From contig JAVMKO010000002.1 in assembly GCA_032164245.1 (NCBI GenBank), positions 182,534,920 to 182,598,919 on the forward strand: a stretch of DNA of 64,000 nucleotides. Direction: 5' to 3'. Positions 34,131 through 44,850 of the stretch are shown one piece after another. The stretch comes from Sternotherus odoratus. Lineage: Eukaryota; Chordata; Testudines; Kinosternidae. The notes below the pieces were generated by a model. That model was not told the origin of the DNA. It did not search any database and was given only the letters and a program-made list of their open reading frames with translations. Numbering within the stretch: position 1 is the first letter of the stretch; every line of letters begins with the position of its first letter. The position numbers and the translations under genes were made by a program.

Positions 34131-35544
34131 ACAATTCTGTAATCTAATCAGGAGACTTGAAAACCCCTAACTAAGTCATTTTAGTTCAGACATTCAGTTC
34201 ACATCATTCCTTCAACTCCACTGCTTTTTCTTTTCATATCAAGACTTTTACATTTAAGATTTCAACTTCAGGTTTGGTTCAGTCAATATTTAAGGTACAC
34301 AAACCTTTGGAGCAAACGGGGGAAGTTTATGATACTGCATACAGTTTAGATATTGGCAACAGAAATCAAGCAGTTTTCACAGTTCAGCCAGACAACACAA
34401 AACTCAAAATTTGGCAGATGTTAATCTAAGTGTATCAAAGCCAAAGAAAGCATTTGTGTGAACCCCTGCAAAGCCTCGTGCCACATGATTTCAAGGCAGT
34501 ACCACTTGCTATAAACACAGCCACAGTTAATACTTTTAGATTTCCAAAACCCATATTACCATATGTTCAGAGGTATATTCATTCTCTTCAAATAGCTTGG
34601 AACATTTAAAGGGCATGGAAACATTTTCATTCCACTAAGCAAGGGTAAAATTATACTGTCTCTGCCAGATAAAAAGAAAACAAACACTATTGTAGGGAAA
34701 GAAAGAAAGAAATAATCCACAAAGGCCTAAAAAAGAAGCTTATGTAAACTAGTTTATGTTTGCATATATTTTCACCACCTCTAGGCCTGCTTCTATGTGC
34801 ACAATGTTGCCAATAACAAAAAAAAAAATACCCACAAAAACCTCCCATTTTCCTCAGTAATAACAAGATCAGGCTCTTTCTGTTGTTTAAACATTGAACT
34901 GATTTTTCCATATGTGCACAATAATGACTATGGAGGATCTTATTATGTGGGTATCTACTCTAGCGCTTTATATGCAGAGATTGCTCTTATTATTGACAGG
35001 ATATAGCCCTTTGTATTCTTGCATGGCTTTTTATCATGATTAAGATTTGAGTAAAAGCCTTTTATTTAGGGCTGTCAGCTTTAATAGAGGGGAATGAGAC
35101 TGATCAACACATCTGACAGAAGAAGTCTCTTCTTGGAAATTGCATTGTACCAAAGTGTCAGGTTCAAACAGTGTGACAACTCTCTCACTTCTCTACTGAA
35201 TCACAAATGGGGAATCACTATGTTTAGGTAGATATGGTCATACTAGCATGTTTTAAAAGGAAGCATTTATCCTATATTGATTTTGTACTTAAAATGCTTT
35301 TATTGAAAAATGTTACAATAGCAAACTAAGCTTCCAGTCCTGTAATGAGGTCAGTCTACTCTAGACAGACCCCCTTGAGTTCACTGAGGCCTCAGCGATC
35401 CACCTGACCAGAGCTCTTTGTAGGGTCAAGAAGCTAATGGAGCAGTGGTCTGGCTTCTTCCCCCCATTAAACTGGGGCAGGAAAAGAGTGTTCTAGAAGC
35501 CAGATGGCTTTAATGGAGAAAGAAATGCTATCTATGATATTGTT
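34131..35544. other. No gene recognised
   Basis: AT-rich sequence without recognisable repeats or coding frames. Confidence 0.35.
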
Positions 35545-35740
35545 ATGGCCTCCATCACATCTGAGTACTTCACAACTGCTAATGTATTTATCTTTACAAC
35601 ACCCTTGTGAGTTAGGGCAGTGCTATTATTCCCATTTTACAGAAGAGGAAAGGAGGCACAGAGAGACTAAGTGACATGCCCAGGGTTACACAGGAAGCAG
35701 GGAGTTGAACTCAGTTTCCCAGGGCCCAGGCATGTACCCT
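35545..35740 (-). repeat. MIR (CORE-SINE) copy, minus strand
   Basis: Plus-strand phrases attattcccattttacaga, ggcacagagagactaagtga, catgcccagggttacacag and gttgaactcagtttccc are the reverse of the MIR core and box B. Confidence 0.75.
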
Positions 35741-35879
35741 AATTACACAAAACAGTATTCAATATATCTCTCCATATTATTTTACTATACCACTTTTTTT
35801 AGTAGCTTTGTTTTTACCTCATTTAGTTCAATTGCTCTTTGTAGAAAGGGATTCTACCTCAGCTGCTCTGTGTGTGTGG

Positions 35880-36600
35880 AGGGGGAGGGGGTATACCTGT
35901 CCTGCACTGGACATAAAGGTATTAACCACATGAGGAAGCAATGCTCCATCACCTCTATTGCTCCAGTTGCCATGATCCAGTTTGAGCCACAGTATAAAAG
36001 GAAGCAGCCCTCCAGCTCAGTCTGGGCTGGCTGCTGAGGAGAGAGGGCAGGTGTTGCAGGCTCCCTCATGGGAGTTGTTGGAGTCCCAAACCACGGAGGC
36101 CAGGCGTGCTGAGACCCAGGCAGACACTCGGCTGCCCACAAAAGCCCAAGAGTGGATCGAGCCATCAGGAGTTTCACCGGCCAGTGACCCCAGAGGTCCT
36201 GCAGACTACAGCACTTGAAAACAAGGTAGGAAGTGGCCCAGGCGAGCTAGATATTGAGCCAATCGTCGAACTGGGAACCTACTCAGAGTGTTTCAGAGGG
36301 ATTCCCACTGACCCAGTGGTGAATACATTTGGTCCTGACAGAGCCCTGGGCTGGGACCCGTAGAGTAGGGAGGTCTTAGGTACCCCAATCTCAGCTGCCA
36401 CCCTCCCTTGGGTAGTGGCCCACTCCCTTCTGGCCACTGAGGCTAAGGGTGGTTATTTGTATGCACCAATAGGGCTATATTTGCTCCCCAAAGTCTTACA
36501 GAGTATACCTGCCCCCACAAGATGCTCATTGATGGCTCTTGTCTCATTTTGATGCATGATGTCTTGCATTTTTCTTATTTACTAAAGGATTTTGTGATAA
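35880..36600 (+). repeat. Possible LTR-like dispersed repeat
   Basis: Contains a TATA-like gtataaaagg (about 35991-36000) and ends near AATAAA at 36599-36604. I associate the phrases around ggctgctgaggagagagggc with an abundant reptile repeat, from memory. The open frames (to 110 codons) show no domain. No terminal duplication was found. Confidence 0.3.
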
Positions 36601-36604
36601 TAAA

Positions 36605-38221
36605 ATGGCCAAAATGACTTATCATGGGTTGGATTAATGCACTAGGGTCAGCAATGATGGGTTTATTATTATTTTTAAATTATCTCCCATATGATGAAAG
36701 AAAATAAACTTCAAATGGCTTTCAATAGCTCATTATTCCATTATACTCATTTCTGGAATTCTCAATAGCTGGCTGTAGTCTATTTTTCTCCCTTCAAACC
36801 AACTTTCTCAAAGGTGGTAAAATATCTTCTAGATTTGCCATAGCCAATAAGGCACATATGAGGCTGGCAGAATATTTCAAAACCTTTGAAATATGATCTT
36901 TTGAAATCTCACCAAAACCAGGCCAATGCAATTTTAGAATGACTATGTACTGATATGTCTCAGATCAGGGCCATGATAATCTTCACTGCTGAGACAGGAA
37001 CTACCTGAACTAATCATTTCTGGCCACCTCACTATCAAAAATATACTGACATACATGAGGGACTTCAGAATAGATTGACAATACTTGGATACACTAGGGA
37101 TTGGTTTATGAATTAAATACATTGGACCAGATCCTCAGCAATTGTAAGTCGGACTGACTGCATTGACTTCAGTGAAGTAAACATATTTACACCAAAACAT
37201 GTATGCGCATCATTGTCTGAAAAACTTTTCAGAGAATGAGAGCATGAAAAGAATCTACACATTTTTTACCAAGAAGAGAAGGGTATTACAGTGGTCATCA
37301 GTGAAAAGATTTAATTGGCCTTTTTTGAACTTTGAAAATGATTCAGTTTGGGTTAAATGTGAGTCTTGGGTGATAATGTGGATTGAGTGTTTTATCCACA
37401 TCTATTTGTCAGACTTTAATTGCAGACTCTGGAATAATTCCTGGTCCCCTGTAGCTTTATATTCACAGTAGTAAATTATATAAATCACTTATCTGCCTAT
37501 GAGCTTAATGTAGTCAAGGCACTGATTTCTCTTTTCTATTATATTTCTCCCTCCCCTACCATTTGCGTCATGAGCAAATTTTAGCCATTTTTGAAATTAT
37601 ATTTTATTTCAATAACTATTCTCCTCCACCATGTCCTGCATGCTAAGATTTTAGATTTTAGGAGTGGGCTCGTCTATGAATTCTAATAATTGAAATTATA
37701 TTCAATCCACACAAACTCAGTTTCTAAATTTCAGCTAATGTCAGTGTTAGGATCACCTTTTTTAAGGATTAATTTTCAACTATAGTACCAGAATCTATGG
37801 ATGTTTGAGTTCACAGATTATTAAAGGATTTGATAGACAGAGAGATACAAAGGTTTAGTAACTTAAATCATCATTTGACCTATACTTGGGTTTTGATTCC
37901 CACATCAGTTATGTCTATAATCTTTAAAGCAAACATGGATTACAGCAAGCTTGAATGAAAATTGATATTGTAGTATATATTGTCAGTGGAACTATTTTGC
38001 AAGCTCATTGGATTCTCAAGATGTCTGATAGCATTAAAAGGTATCTCTTGTTTGTATTGATCTAAAGTCAACACAATTTATTTCTATAAATGAATATTTA
38101 TAGTCATTTTAAAAAGTGGACTCAAACCAAATCAGTTTTTTTTACTTCCCCATTTCTAAATAGTGACATTTATTGTATAAAATTTTCAGCCTTTTGTGTG
38201 CTTTATTTTATTTTGTAGACA
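36605..38221. other. No gene recognised
   Basis: AT-rich. A palindromic MITE-like phrase (ccagatcctcagcaattgta, then cattgacttcagtgaa) lies at about 37125-37185. Confidence 0.35.
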
Positions 38222-38229
38222 GTTTAGTG

Positions 38230-38479
38230 CAGGGTTTCTCAAACTGGGGGTCACGACCCCCCGGGGGGTTGCTGAGCACTCCCCGGGGGGTCACGAGCTC
38301 CTGCCGCCGCAACTTGCGGCGGGGACTGGGGGCCGGGGCGCAGCCGGGAGCCCGCCCGTGGCAGGGTCTGGGGGCCGGGATGCAGCCAGGTGCCCGCCCG
38401 CGGCGGGGACTGTAGGGGTCGCGCTGCGCCGACGGAGCAGGAAAAGGGGTTGCGGTCTCAAAAAGTTTGAGAACCGCTG
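38230..38479. mobile_element. hAT-type MITE (250 bp), GC-rich core
   Basis: The ends cagggtttctcaaact and agtttgagaaccgctg are inverted, flanked by a perfect 8-bp duplication gtttagtg (38222-38229 and 38480-38487). The interior has a palindromic gaccccccggggggtt and two tandem units around gggggccggg. The open frames in both directions are compositional. Confidence 0.92.
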
Positions 38480-38589
38480 GTTTAGTGCTTGTCCTTATTA
38501 GAAAATGGAAACCAAGTTTAAAAACAACTCTCATTTTATTATGGAATATTATTGGAGATACCTGATCTAGTTGTTTTGCACAAGCTACT

Positions 38590-38770
38590 CCTGAGATCTA
38601 CTCCCAGTTTTCCTATATGAGCTTGGGTAGTCACAGGCTTTCCTAGTGCCTTACTTTCCCCACCTATAAAATGGAAATAGTTACCTGCCTGATCATGACC
38701 ATGATGTCTGTAAGGCTTCATCAATTGAAGTTTAAGCTATTTGAGATCCTGATATGGAAGGTAGTTGTAA
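38590..38770 (+). repeat. MIR copy
   Basis: tttccccacctataaaatgg, aatagttacctgcctga and gtaaggcttcatcaattgaa match the MIR 3' half. Confidence 0.55.
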
Positions 38771-38779
38771 AATATTATA

Positions 38780-39885
38780 GAAATACAATTATTTTAAAGT
38801 ATATTCCACTATTTAGCAGGAGTCAGAATCTGGCTCTTGGTGTGCACAGACCAAGGACAGAAAGCATCCCCTCCATTGTTGATTATCTAAATCGGATATC
38901 ACTATTCACAAACTGCATTCAGTAATAATGTGAGCAAAAAAAATGAAGTAATTGCATTTTAAATATATTTTTCAGTATCAAAATGTTCACATAAGTCATT
39001 AAATACTAGTCAGAAAGGTTGAAGTGCTTTTGAAGAGAGAGATTAATTTCAAATCCACTTTCACTGTCATATAACTATTAGGTGATGATCTGTACCCACT
39101 ATTAAAACCACAGATTATATCTGTGGAGGTTGCCCATGATTAAAGTTATGTCATTTTACCATACCTTTAAGAAATATTTATTGTTTTCTGGGTCTGTGTA
39201 TTGTTAATATTCTTGTAGTGGTGCAACATATTGCCTTAATTAAAATAACTCACATTAATTTATGAATCTCTGATGGGAATTTGTCAAATGGTGATTAAGG
39301 TGTAATAGAAAGATGCAATCACAGCTACCAGGAATTCAGCAGTTGTCTTTCAGTAAGGATCTCTTGACCTTACAACTCATTTACTCTTCAGCATAGCCTA
39401 GTAATCTCTGGAAGGAAATGATGTGGAACACATGAGGATTCAGGTCAGAACCTTGTTAGAGTCAGTGTAAAAGAGCAAAAGATTATTAGGACTCAATAAA
39501 TTATGACTGTAAATTATTTCAAGTGAAAATTATGCTAGGATACAAGAGGACAGTATATAAAAATCAAATCAGGGATTAATCTGTTTTCATTCCATTGAAA
39601 TTATAGCAAGCCTGATATCTATTGTCATTGCATAAAATGTATACTTAGAAAGACATTAATTGTGTAAGACTTGTATATATTTTGTATCTAACTATGGGAA
39701 GTCAAATGAAAATGGGAAAGTATTCTTAATATGAATATATCTAATGTTCCCATTCTTGTTAACTTCCATAAAGTCCTACAGTAATGACATTCACCAGTAT
39801 CACCCAAAAATCACAGCTGTCTGTCTTCAAACAACTCTAACTAGTTACAGTCACACAGAGTAATAACCATTGCTCCCTTGCTATT
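38780..39885. other. No gene recognised
   Basis: AT-rich, without recognisable repeats or ORFs. Confidence 0.35.
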
Positions 39886-39889
39886 GTAA

Positions 39890-40095
39890 CGCTGACAGAC
39901 CCCGGTTGTTCGGGGCGGGGGGGGAGAGATCAAACCTGGGACCCCTGAAGCTTAGTGCAAGAGCCTCTACTGCATGAGCTAAAATACATACGGCCCTTAG
40001 CTAAGGGTGTAGAGCAGGCTCCTTACTCTCTCACTCTCTAAGTACTGTTAGTGCCACTAGATGGGACAGAACACCACTCCCAGAAGGTGTGTTGG
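39890..40095 (-). repeat. tRNA-derived SINE, minus strand
   Basis: On the minus strand, tagctcatgcagtagaggct (box A-like) and caggtttgatctctcc (box B-like) lie at tRNA-like spacing, followed by a tRNA-unrelated region. Same family as 30816-30960. Confidence 0.55.
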
Positions 40096-40402
40096 TTACC
40101 CTATCTTTCCAAAACACTCTTCAAAACTCACTTGTGTCTCATGTTGTGATCATGTTTTAGTGTCTTTTTGAATCCTTGTGTGATGTATAGGAGAATTTAT
40201 AGTATCTGTAAGCATGTTGGCAAAATTGACATTGAAGGGTGCATTCAACATCAATTTACAGCAGTTGGTAAAGATCAGGCAGTCTCTGACTGAAATCAGG
40301 GCTGCGTGTTCTGAGAAGGCCCTTTTTTGTATTTCTTCCTGTGCGCTTATACTGTTAGCAATTCCAGGGCAGAGAACTTGTTCTAGGTTTGGCACAGATC
40401 TT

Positions 40403-40508
40403 AGGCCTGGTCTATACTAGACAACTGAATATTTTGTCCCCCCCAAAAAAAAATCATATCCAGACATTTTATAACCTAGGAGCTACAGCTATAGCCATTT
40501 AGGCCTTA
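40403..40508. mobile_element. MITE end fragment
   Basis: Begins ttaggcctggtctatactag, resembling the gtctac-type ends at 29.8 kb. No mirrored right end is seen before the hAT at 40517. Confidence 0.3.
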
Positions 40509-40894
40509 CTCTGTCTGAGGGCTGTCAATTAATCACAGTTAACGCACATGATTAATTAAAAAATTAATTGTGATTAAAAAAGAATCATGATTAATTGCAC
40601 TTATAACAATAGAATACCAATTGAAATTATTAAATATTTTGGGATTTTTTTCTACATTTTCAATATTGATTTCAATTACAACACAGAATACAAAGTGCAC
40701 AGTGCTCACTTTATATTAATATTTTGATTAAAAATATATGCACTGTAAAAATGATAAACAAGAGAATTTTTTCAATTCACCTCATACAGGAGAAATCTCT
40801 TTATCATGAAAGTGTAACTTACAAATACAGATTATTATTTTTTTGGTTACATAACTGCACTCACAAACAAAACAGTGTAAAACTTTCGAGTCTA

Positions 40895-41105
40895 CAAGTC
40901 CATTCAGTCCTACTTCTTATTCTGCCAATCACTAAGATAAACAAGTTTGTTTACATTGATGGGAGACACTGGTGGCTGCTTCTCATTTACAATGTCACCT
41001 GAAAGTGTGAACAAGTGTTCACTTTTATAGCTGGTGTTGCAAGGTATTTACATGCCAGATATGCTAAACATTCATACACTCCATGCTTTGGCCACCATTC
41101 CAGAG
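40895..41105 (-). pseudogene. hAT dimerisation-domain remnant in left arm
   Basis: On the minus strand, from gccaccattccagagg downward, broken frames correspond to the LEWW...LAYLA...LFSL region, as in the right arm. This is inverted-duplicate DNA, not a separate gene. Confidence 0.55.
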
Positions 41106-41123
41106 GATATGTGACTGTACTCC

Positions 41124-41760
41124 TTGAGGGGGATAATTGTATGTCTCCTGCTCTGTTTTACCCACATTCTGCATATATTTCATGTTATAGCAGTTTTGGA
41201 TGATGACCTAGCACATGTTCGTTTTCAGGACACTTTCACAGCAGATTTGACAAAATGTAAAGAAGGTACCAATGTAGGATTTCTAAATACAGCTACAGCA
41301 CTTGAGCCAATGTTTGAGAATCTGTTTAAGTGCTGTCCAAAATTCAAGAGGGAGGAGGAGTGGAGCTTGCCTTTGGAAGTCTTAAAAGAGCAACACTCTG
41401 GTGTAGAAACTACAGAACCCAAACAACCAAAAAAGAAAATCAACCTTCTGCTGGTGGCATCTGACTCAGATGATGAAAATGAACATGCATCAGTCTGCAC
41501 TGCTTTGGATTGTTATCAAGCGGAACCCATCATCAGCATGGAAGCCTGCCCTCCTTAATGGTGGTTAAAGCATGAAAGAGCATATGAATCTTTAGCACAT
41601 CTGGCACATAATTATCTTGCAACACCTGTTCTCACTTTCAGGTGATATTGTAAACAAGAAACAGGCAGCATTATCTCCTGCAAATTGTAACCAACCTTGT
41701 TTGTCTGAGCGATTGGCTGAACAAGAAGTAGGACTGAGTAGACTTGTAGGCTCTAAAGTT
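41124..41760 (+). pseudogene. hAT transposase C-terminal remnant (copy 2)
   Basis: A 144-codon frame (41124-41558) encodes an inner part of the transposase: VLDDDLAHVRFQDTFTADLT, NTATALEPMFENLF, then a low-complexity acidic and Lys-rich linker (KQPKKKINLLLVASDSDDEN). A stop replaces the residue before WW (PP*WWLKHERAYESLAHLAHN). A deletion of about 26 bp then breaks the dimerisation domain before its ERLFS-type motif. Order and motifs are typical of hAT transposases (DNA cut-and-paste). It is non-functional and lacks the N-terminal DNA-binding and catalytic parts. Confidence 0.75.
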
Positions 41761-42351
41761 TTACATTGTCTTATTTTTGAATGCATGTTTTTGTACATAA
41801 TTCTATATTTGTATGTTCAACTTTCATGATCAAGAGATTGCACTACAGTACTTGTAGGGGGTGAATTGAAAAATACATTTTTTTGTTTTTTATAATGAAA
41901 ATATTTGTCATAAAACTAAATATAAAGTGAGCAGCATACACTTGGTATTCTGTGTTGTAACTGAAATTTAATATATTAGAAAATGTAGTAAACTTCCAAA
42001 AACATTTAAAATAAATGGTAACCTAGTGTTGTTTAACAGCATGATGAATTGTGATTCATTTTTTTAATCGTGCAATTAATCACTTTAATCACTTGACAGT
42101 CCTACTCTGTACCCATAATTTTTCCCAAACATTGCAGCACAGAGAGGGGTGTCAGAAATGGAGGTACCAGTTCCACACCATAGCTGCTTCAGTTCCCCTT
42201 CCAGGATCTCTACATCATTGCTTCCACAGCTATATCCTCACAAAGACATTGCCCTCCCCTGGGAAATGTCCCCCTACTCTGGCTCTGCATGTTCTCAGAC
42301 AATAACCTAGCTATGCATCATCACTGAAATTCCACTTCATCTTTCTGCAAT

Positions 42352-42370
42352 ACCTACACACACACACACA
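42352..42370. repeat. (CA)n microsatellite
   Basis: Short pure CA run, followed by an imperfect ta-ca extension. Confidence 0.8.
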
Positions 42371-42740
42371 TACACATCCCCTCCCTCCAGCCAAGCCCTC
42401 TGATCACACCCCTCCCAATTAACTTCCAACATTAAAGTGTTGCCTACCCAACCCACCCCCCAGTAATGTTTTCTGCTTCTGCACCTTCTCAGCTGGCAAG
42501 CCAGCTATGGTTCTCTTGTTGCAAGTCTCAACCTGACAAACACCAACAGTACATCAGCCTGGGACTTGCAGTGATCCATTGGCTGCAACTACACCTGAAA
42601 AGCCCCCCTCTTTTCAGAAGACCAGCCCTCTCAGCTCCTAGAAATAATGCTACCCTTAGTACCAGAAGTTGCTCTCCACTAGCAAGCACAATATCCCCTT
42701 CTGTCCTCAGTTATTCAGGAGAAGGAGAGGCATACTATCA

Positions 42741-43439
42741 TAGGGATACCATATTTCAAGTTCCCAAATAGAGAACACTGCGGATGAGAGGAGGTATTGG
42801 TGGGAGTGCTGGAGGGAGGAGGGATGTACTGGGAGTGGGTATTTGGGACCGTGCTGGAGTGGGGGTATTTATAGCCTCATACTTAAGGTGGGGCAGTGTT
42901 GCGTTCCCTCTCATGGTGCCAGGGTGGCTGGCACAGGCCAAGGATACAGCATCAGCCCATCAGTCAGTACCTCCCTGAGGACCTATCTCCCTCTCCATGG
43001 TGGAGAGCCTGGGCCTGGCCTTTCCTCTCAGCCGGCCTCTGAAGCCCATGGCAGGGCAGGCTGCCCAATCAAGAGGCATTTACCTGGTGGGCCTGTCCAG
43101 GGCCAATAGGATCCAGCAACTGCAGATGCAGGGGAGGGACCAGTCAAGGTGCACAGACAACTCTTTTTGAGCTATAACATCTGTCTCTAGAATGGATCAC
43201 ATGATGATTACTTGTTCTGTTCTTTCCCTCTGTGGCACCTAGCACTGGTCACTGTTGGTAGACAGGATACTGGGTTAGATGGACCTTTGGTCTGACCCAG
43301 TATGGCTGTTCTTATGTTCTTATACTCCACAAGGAAAAATCCTAGACATTTCCTCTTATTTGAAAAATCCACCCAGATGGAGATAGGCAGACCAAAAAGA
43401 GGTCATATCTGGGAAAAGCCAGACTTATGGAAACCCTAA
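42741..43439. mobile_element. TIR element with nested CR1 tail
   Basis: The left end tagggataccatattt and right end tatggaaaccctaa are imperfect inverted repeats with TA on each side, consistent with a TA-targeting DNA element. A CR1 3' tail (43183-43323) sits inside. The GC-rich interior gives frames of up to 101 codons that show no domain. Confidence 0.4.
43183..43323 (+). mobile_element. CR1 3' end
   Basis: ttccctctgtggcacctagc, gtagacaggatactgggtta, ctgacccagtatggctg and a terminal ttcttatgttcttat form a CR1 3' UTR like that at 5.2-5.35 kb. Confidence 0.8.
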
Positions 43440-44385
43440 AACTAAAAATGCAAATACAATGAAGCTTGTCTTAGGCAAGGATTAACAAATATCAGTTGCT
43501 TAAAAGAGGAAGTTTTTTGTTAAAGATAGAGCAGAATAATATAGTGAGAATACTTTATTGTATTCACTTAAAGCAGGAGTTGCCAGATGAAAATGCCCTT
43601 TTGTGTGGATTTCACTGTAACTGCATTTAATAGCTATTTTTCTGAACTGTCAATGAAGGAAGAATACTCATTGATACAAGAGTCAGAGCCATCCATCCCA
43701 CATGTGATTCCAAGAATCTGCTCAGACTAACATTTCAGGATAGCTAATTCTTATTCTTGGATGTCCACTAGTCACCATCAGGAAGTAATTACTGGGGGGC
43801 AGTTTACCATTGATTCTCTTGGGGGAGATACCACTGGTATTAAGGTCATGATACTGCAACTGCAGCACCACCATTAAAAAGGAAGATCTTTATTTCCCAC
43901 CCACCTGCCCCCCAAGTCTGCCATAGGGTGAGAAACCACAAGATGGGTGGCTTGAAATACCTCTATTAGTCATTTCCTGGGATTACATAATGTTCTGTTC
44001 ATCTGTGTTCAAACCTGGCTTTCTGTCTGCTCTTTGAAGCCAACAGCTCAGAGTGAATGAAAGGAAAGCATTTATCACTTCTGCAGTTTATACCTGTTTG
44101 CTAGTCCAATGTGTAAACAGCAGCAGATTACTTAGTTAGCATTACTTACTTAGCATGGTTCTGTTCATATCATTCTCTGTTCTAACCTCTTTCCACTTTA
44201 CCCACTGGCTTAACAATGTGTGCAATGTCTGAATATTACAAGCAGGCTAATTCATTCTTTTACTATTGTATGTATACTGCAATCAAGCTTAACATCTATA
44301 ACAAGTAAGTTTATAATAAAATATATGAAGTACATCAGGAAGAAGAAGAGAACCAAGACAACTTAAGAAGCTGATGTTAAGATTG
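43440..44385. other. No gene recognised
   Basis: No repeat or coding signature seen. Confidence 0.35.
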
Positions 44386-44612
44386 GGGTGGGGGGATAGC
44401 TCAGTGGTTTGAGCATTGGCCTGCTAAAACCCAGGGTTGTGAGTTCAATCCTTGAGGGGGCCATTTAGGGATCTGGGACAAAAAATCTGTCAGGGGACAG
44501 TACTCAATCCTGCTAGTGTAGGCAGGGGGATCCTGCTAGTGTAGGCAGGGGACTGGACTTGATGACCTTCAAGGTCTTTCCAGTTCTAGGAGATTGGTAT
44601 ATCTCCATTTAT
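44386..44612 (+). repeat. tRNA-derived SINE, tandem copy 1
   Basis: A tRNA-like head has box A tagctcagtgg (44397-44407) and box B gagttcaatcc (44441-44451), the internal RNA polymerase III promoter. The body holds a duplicated tcctgctagtgtaggcaggg. The tail gactggacttgatgacct resembles CR1 3' ends, suggesting mobilisation by CR1. Confidence 0.85.
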
Positions 44613-44619
44613 ATTATTT

Positions 44620-44850
44620 GGGGGGTGGGGGAATAGCTCAGTGGTTTGAGCATTGGCCTGCTAAACCCAGGGTTGTGAGTTCAATCCTTGAGGGGGCCAT
44701 TTAGGGATCTGGGGCAAAAAATCTGTCAGGGGACAGTACTCAATCCTGCTAGTGTAGGCAGGCAGATCCTGCTAGTGTAGGCAGGGGACTGGACTCAATG
44801 ACCTTCTAGGTCTTTCCAGTTCTAGGAGATTGGTATATCTCCATTTATAT
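44620..44850 (+). repeat. tRNA-derived SINE, tandem copy 2
   Basis: Nearly identical to copy 1, including box A from 44634, box B 44677-44687, the internal 21-bp duplication and the tail through ttggtatatctccatttata. The two lie head-to-tail about 234 bp apart. Confidence 0.85.

Larger units (their letters stand above)
40517..42104 (+). mobile_element. Foldback hAT element, copy 2
   Basis: The ends gagggctgtcaa and ttgacagtccta are inverted. Flanking 8-mers ctctgtct (40509-40516) and ctctgtac (42105-42112) match at 6 of 8. The left arm (to about 41108) is an inverted duplicate of the right arm (from about 41540). The centre and right arm carry transposase coding remnants on the plus strand. 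Same family as 22516-24188, in the opposite orientation. Confidence 0.82.

Noticed and set aside
42352..42370. CRISPR or other short-spacer array in the repeat tracts
   Set aside because: All short repeats are simple microsatellites or transposon-internal units; the DNA is vertebrate, and no regular repeat-spacer pattern exists.
44386..44460. Functional tRNA gene
   Set aside because: The tRNA-like head continues into a SINE body and CR1-like tail, the acceptor stem does not pair well, and similar copies occur in the window.
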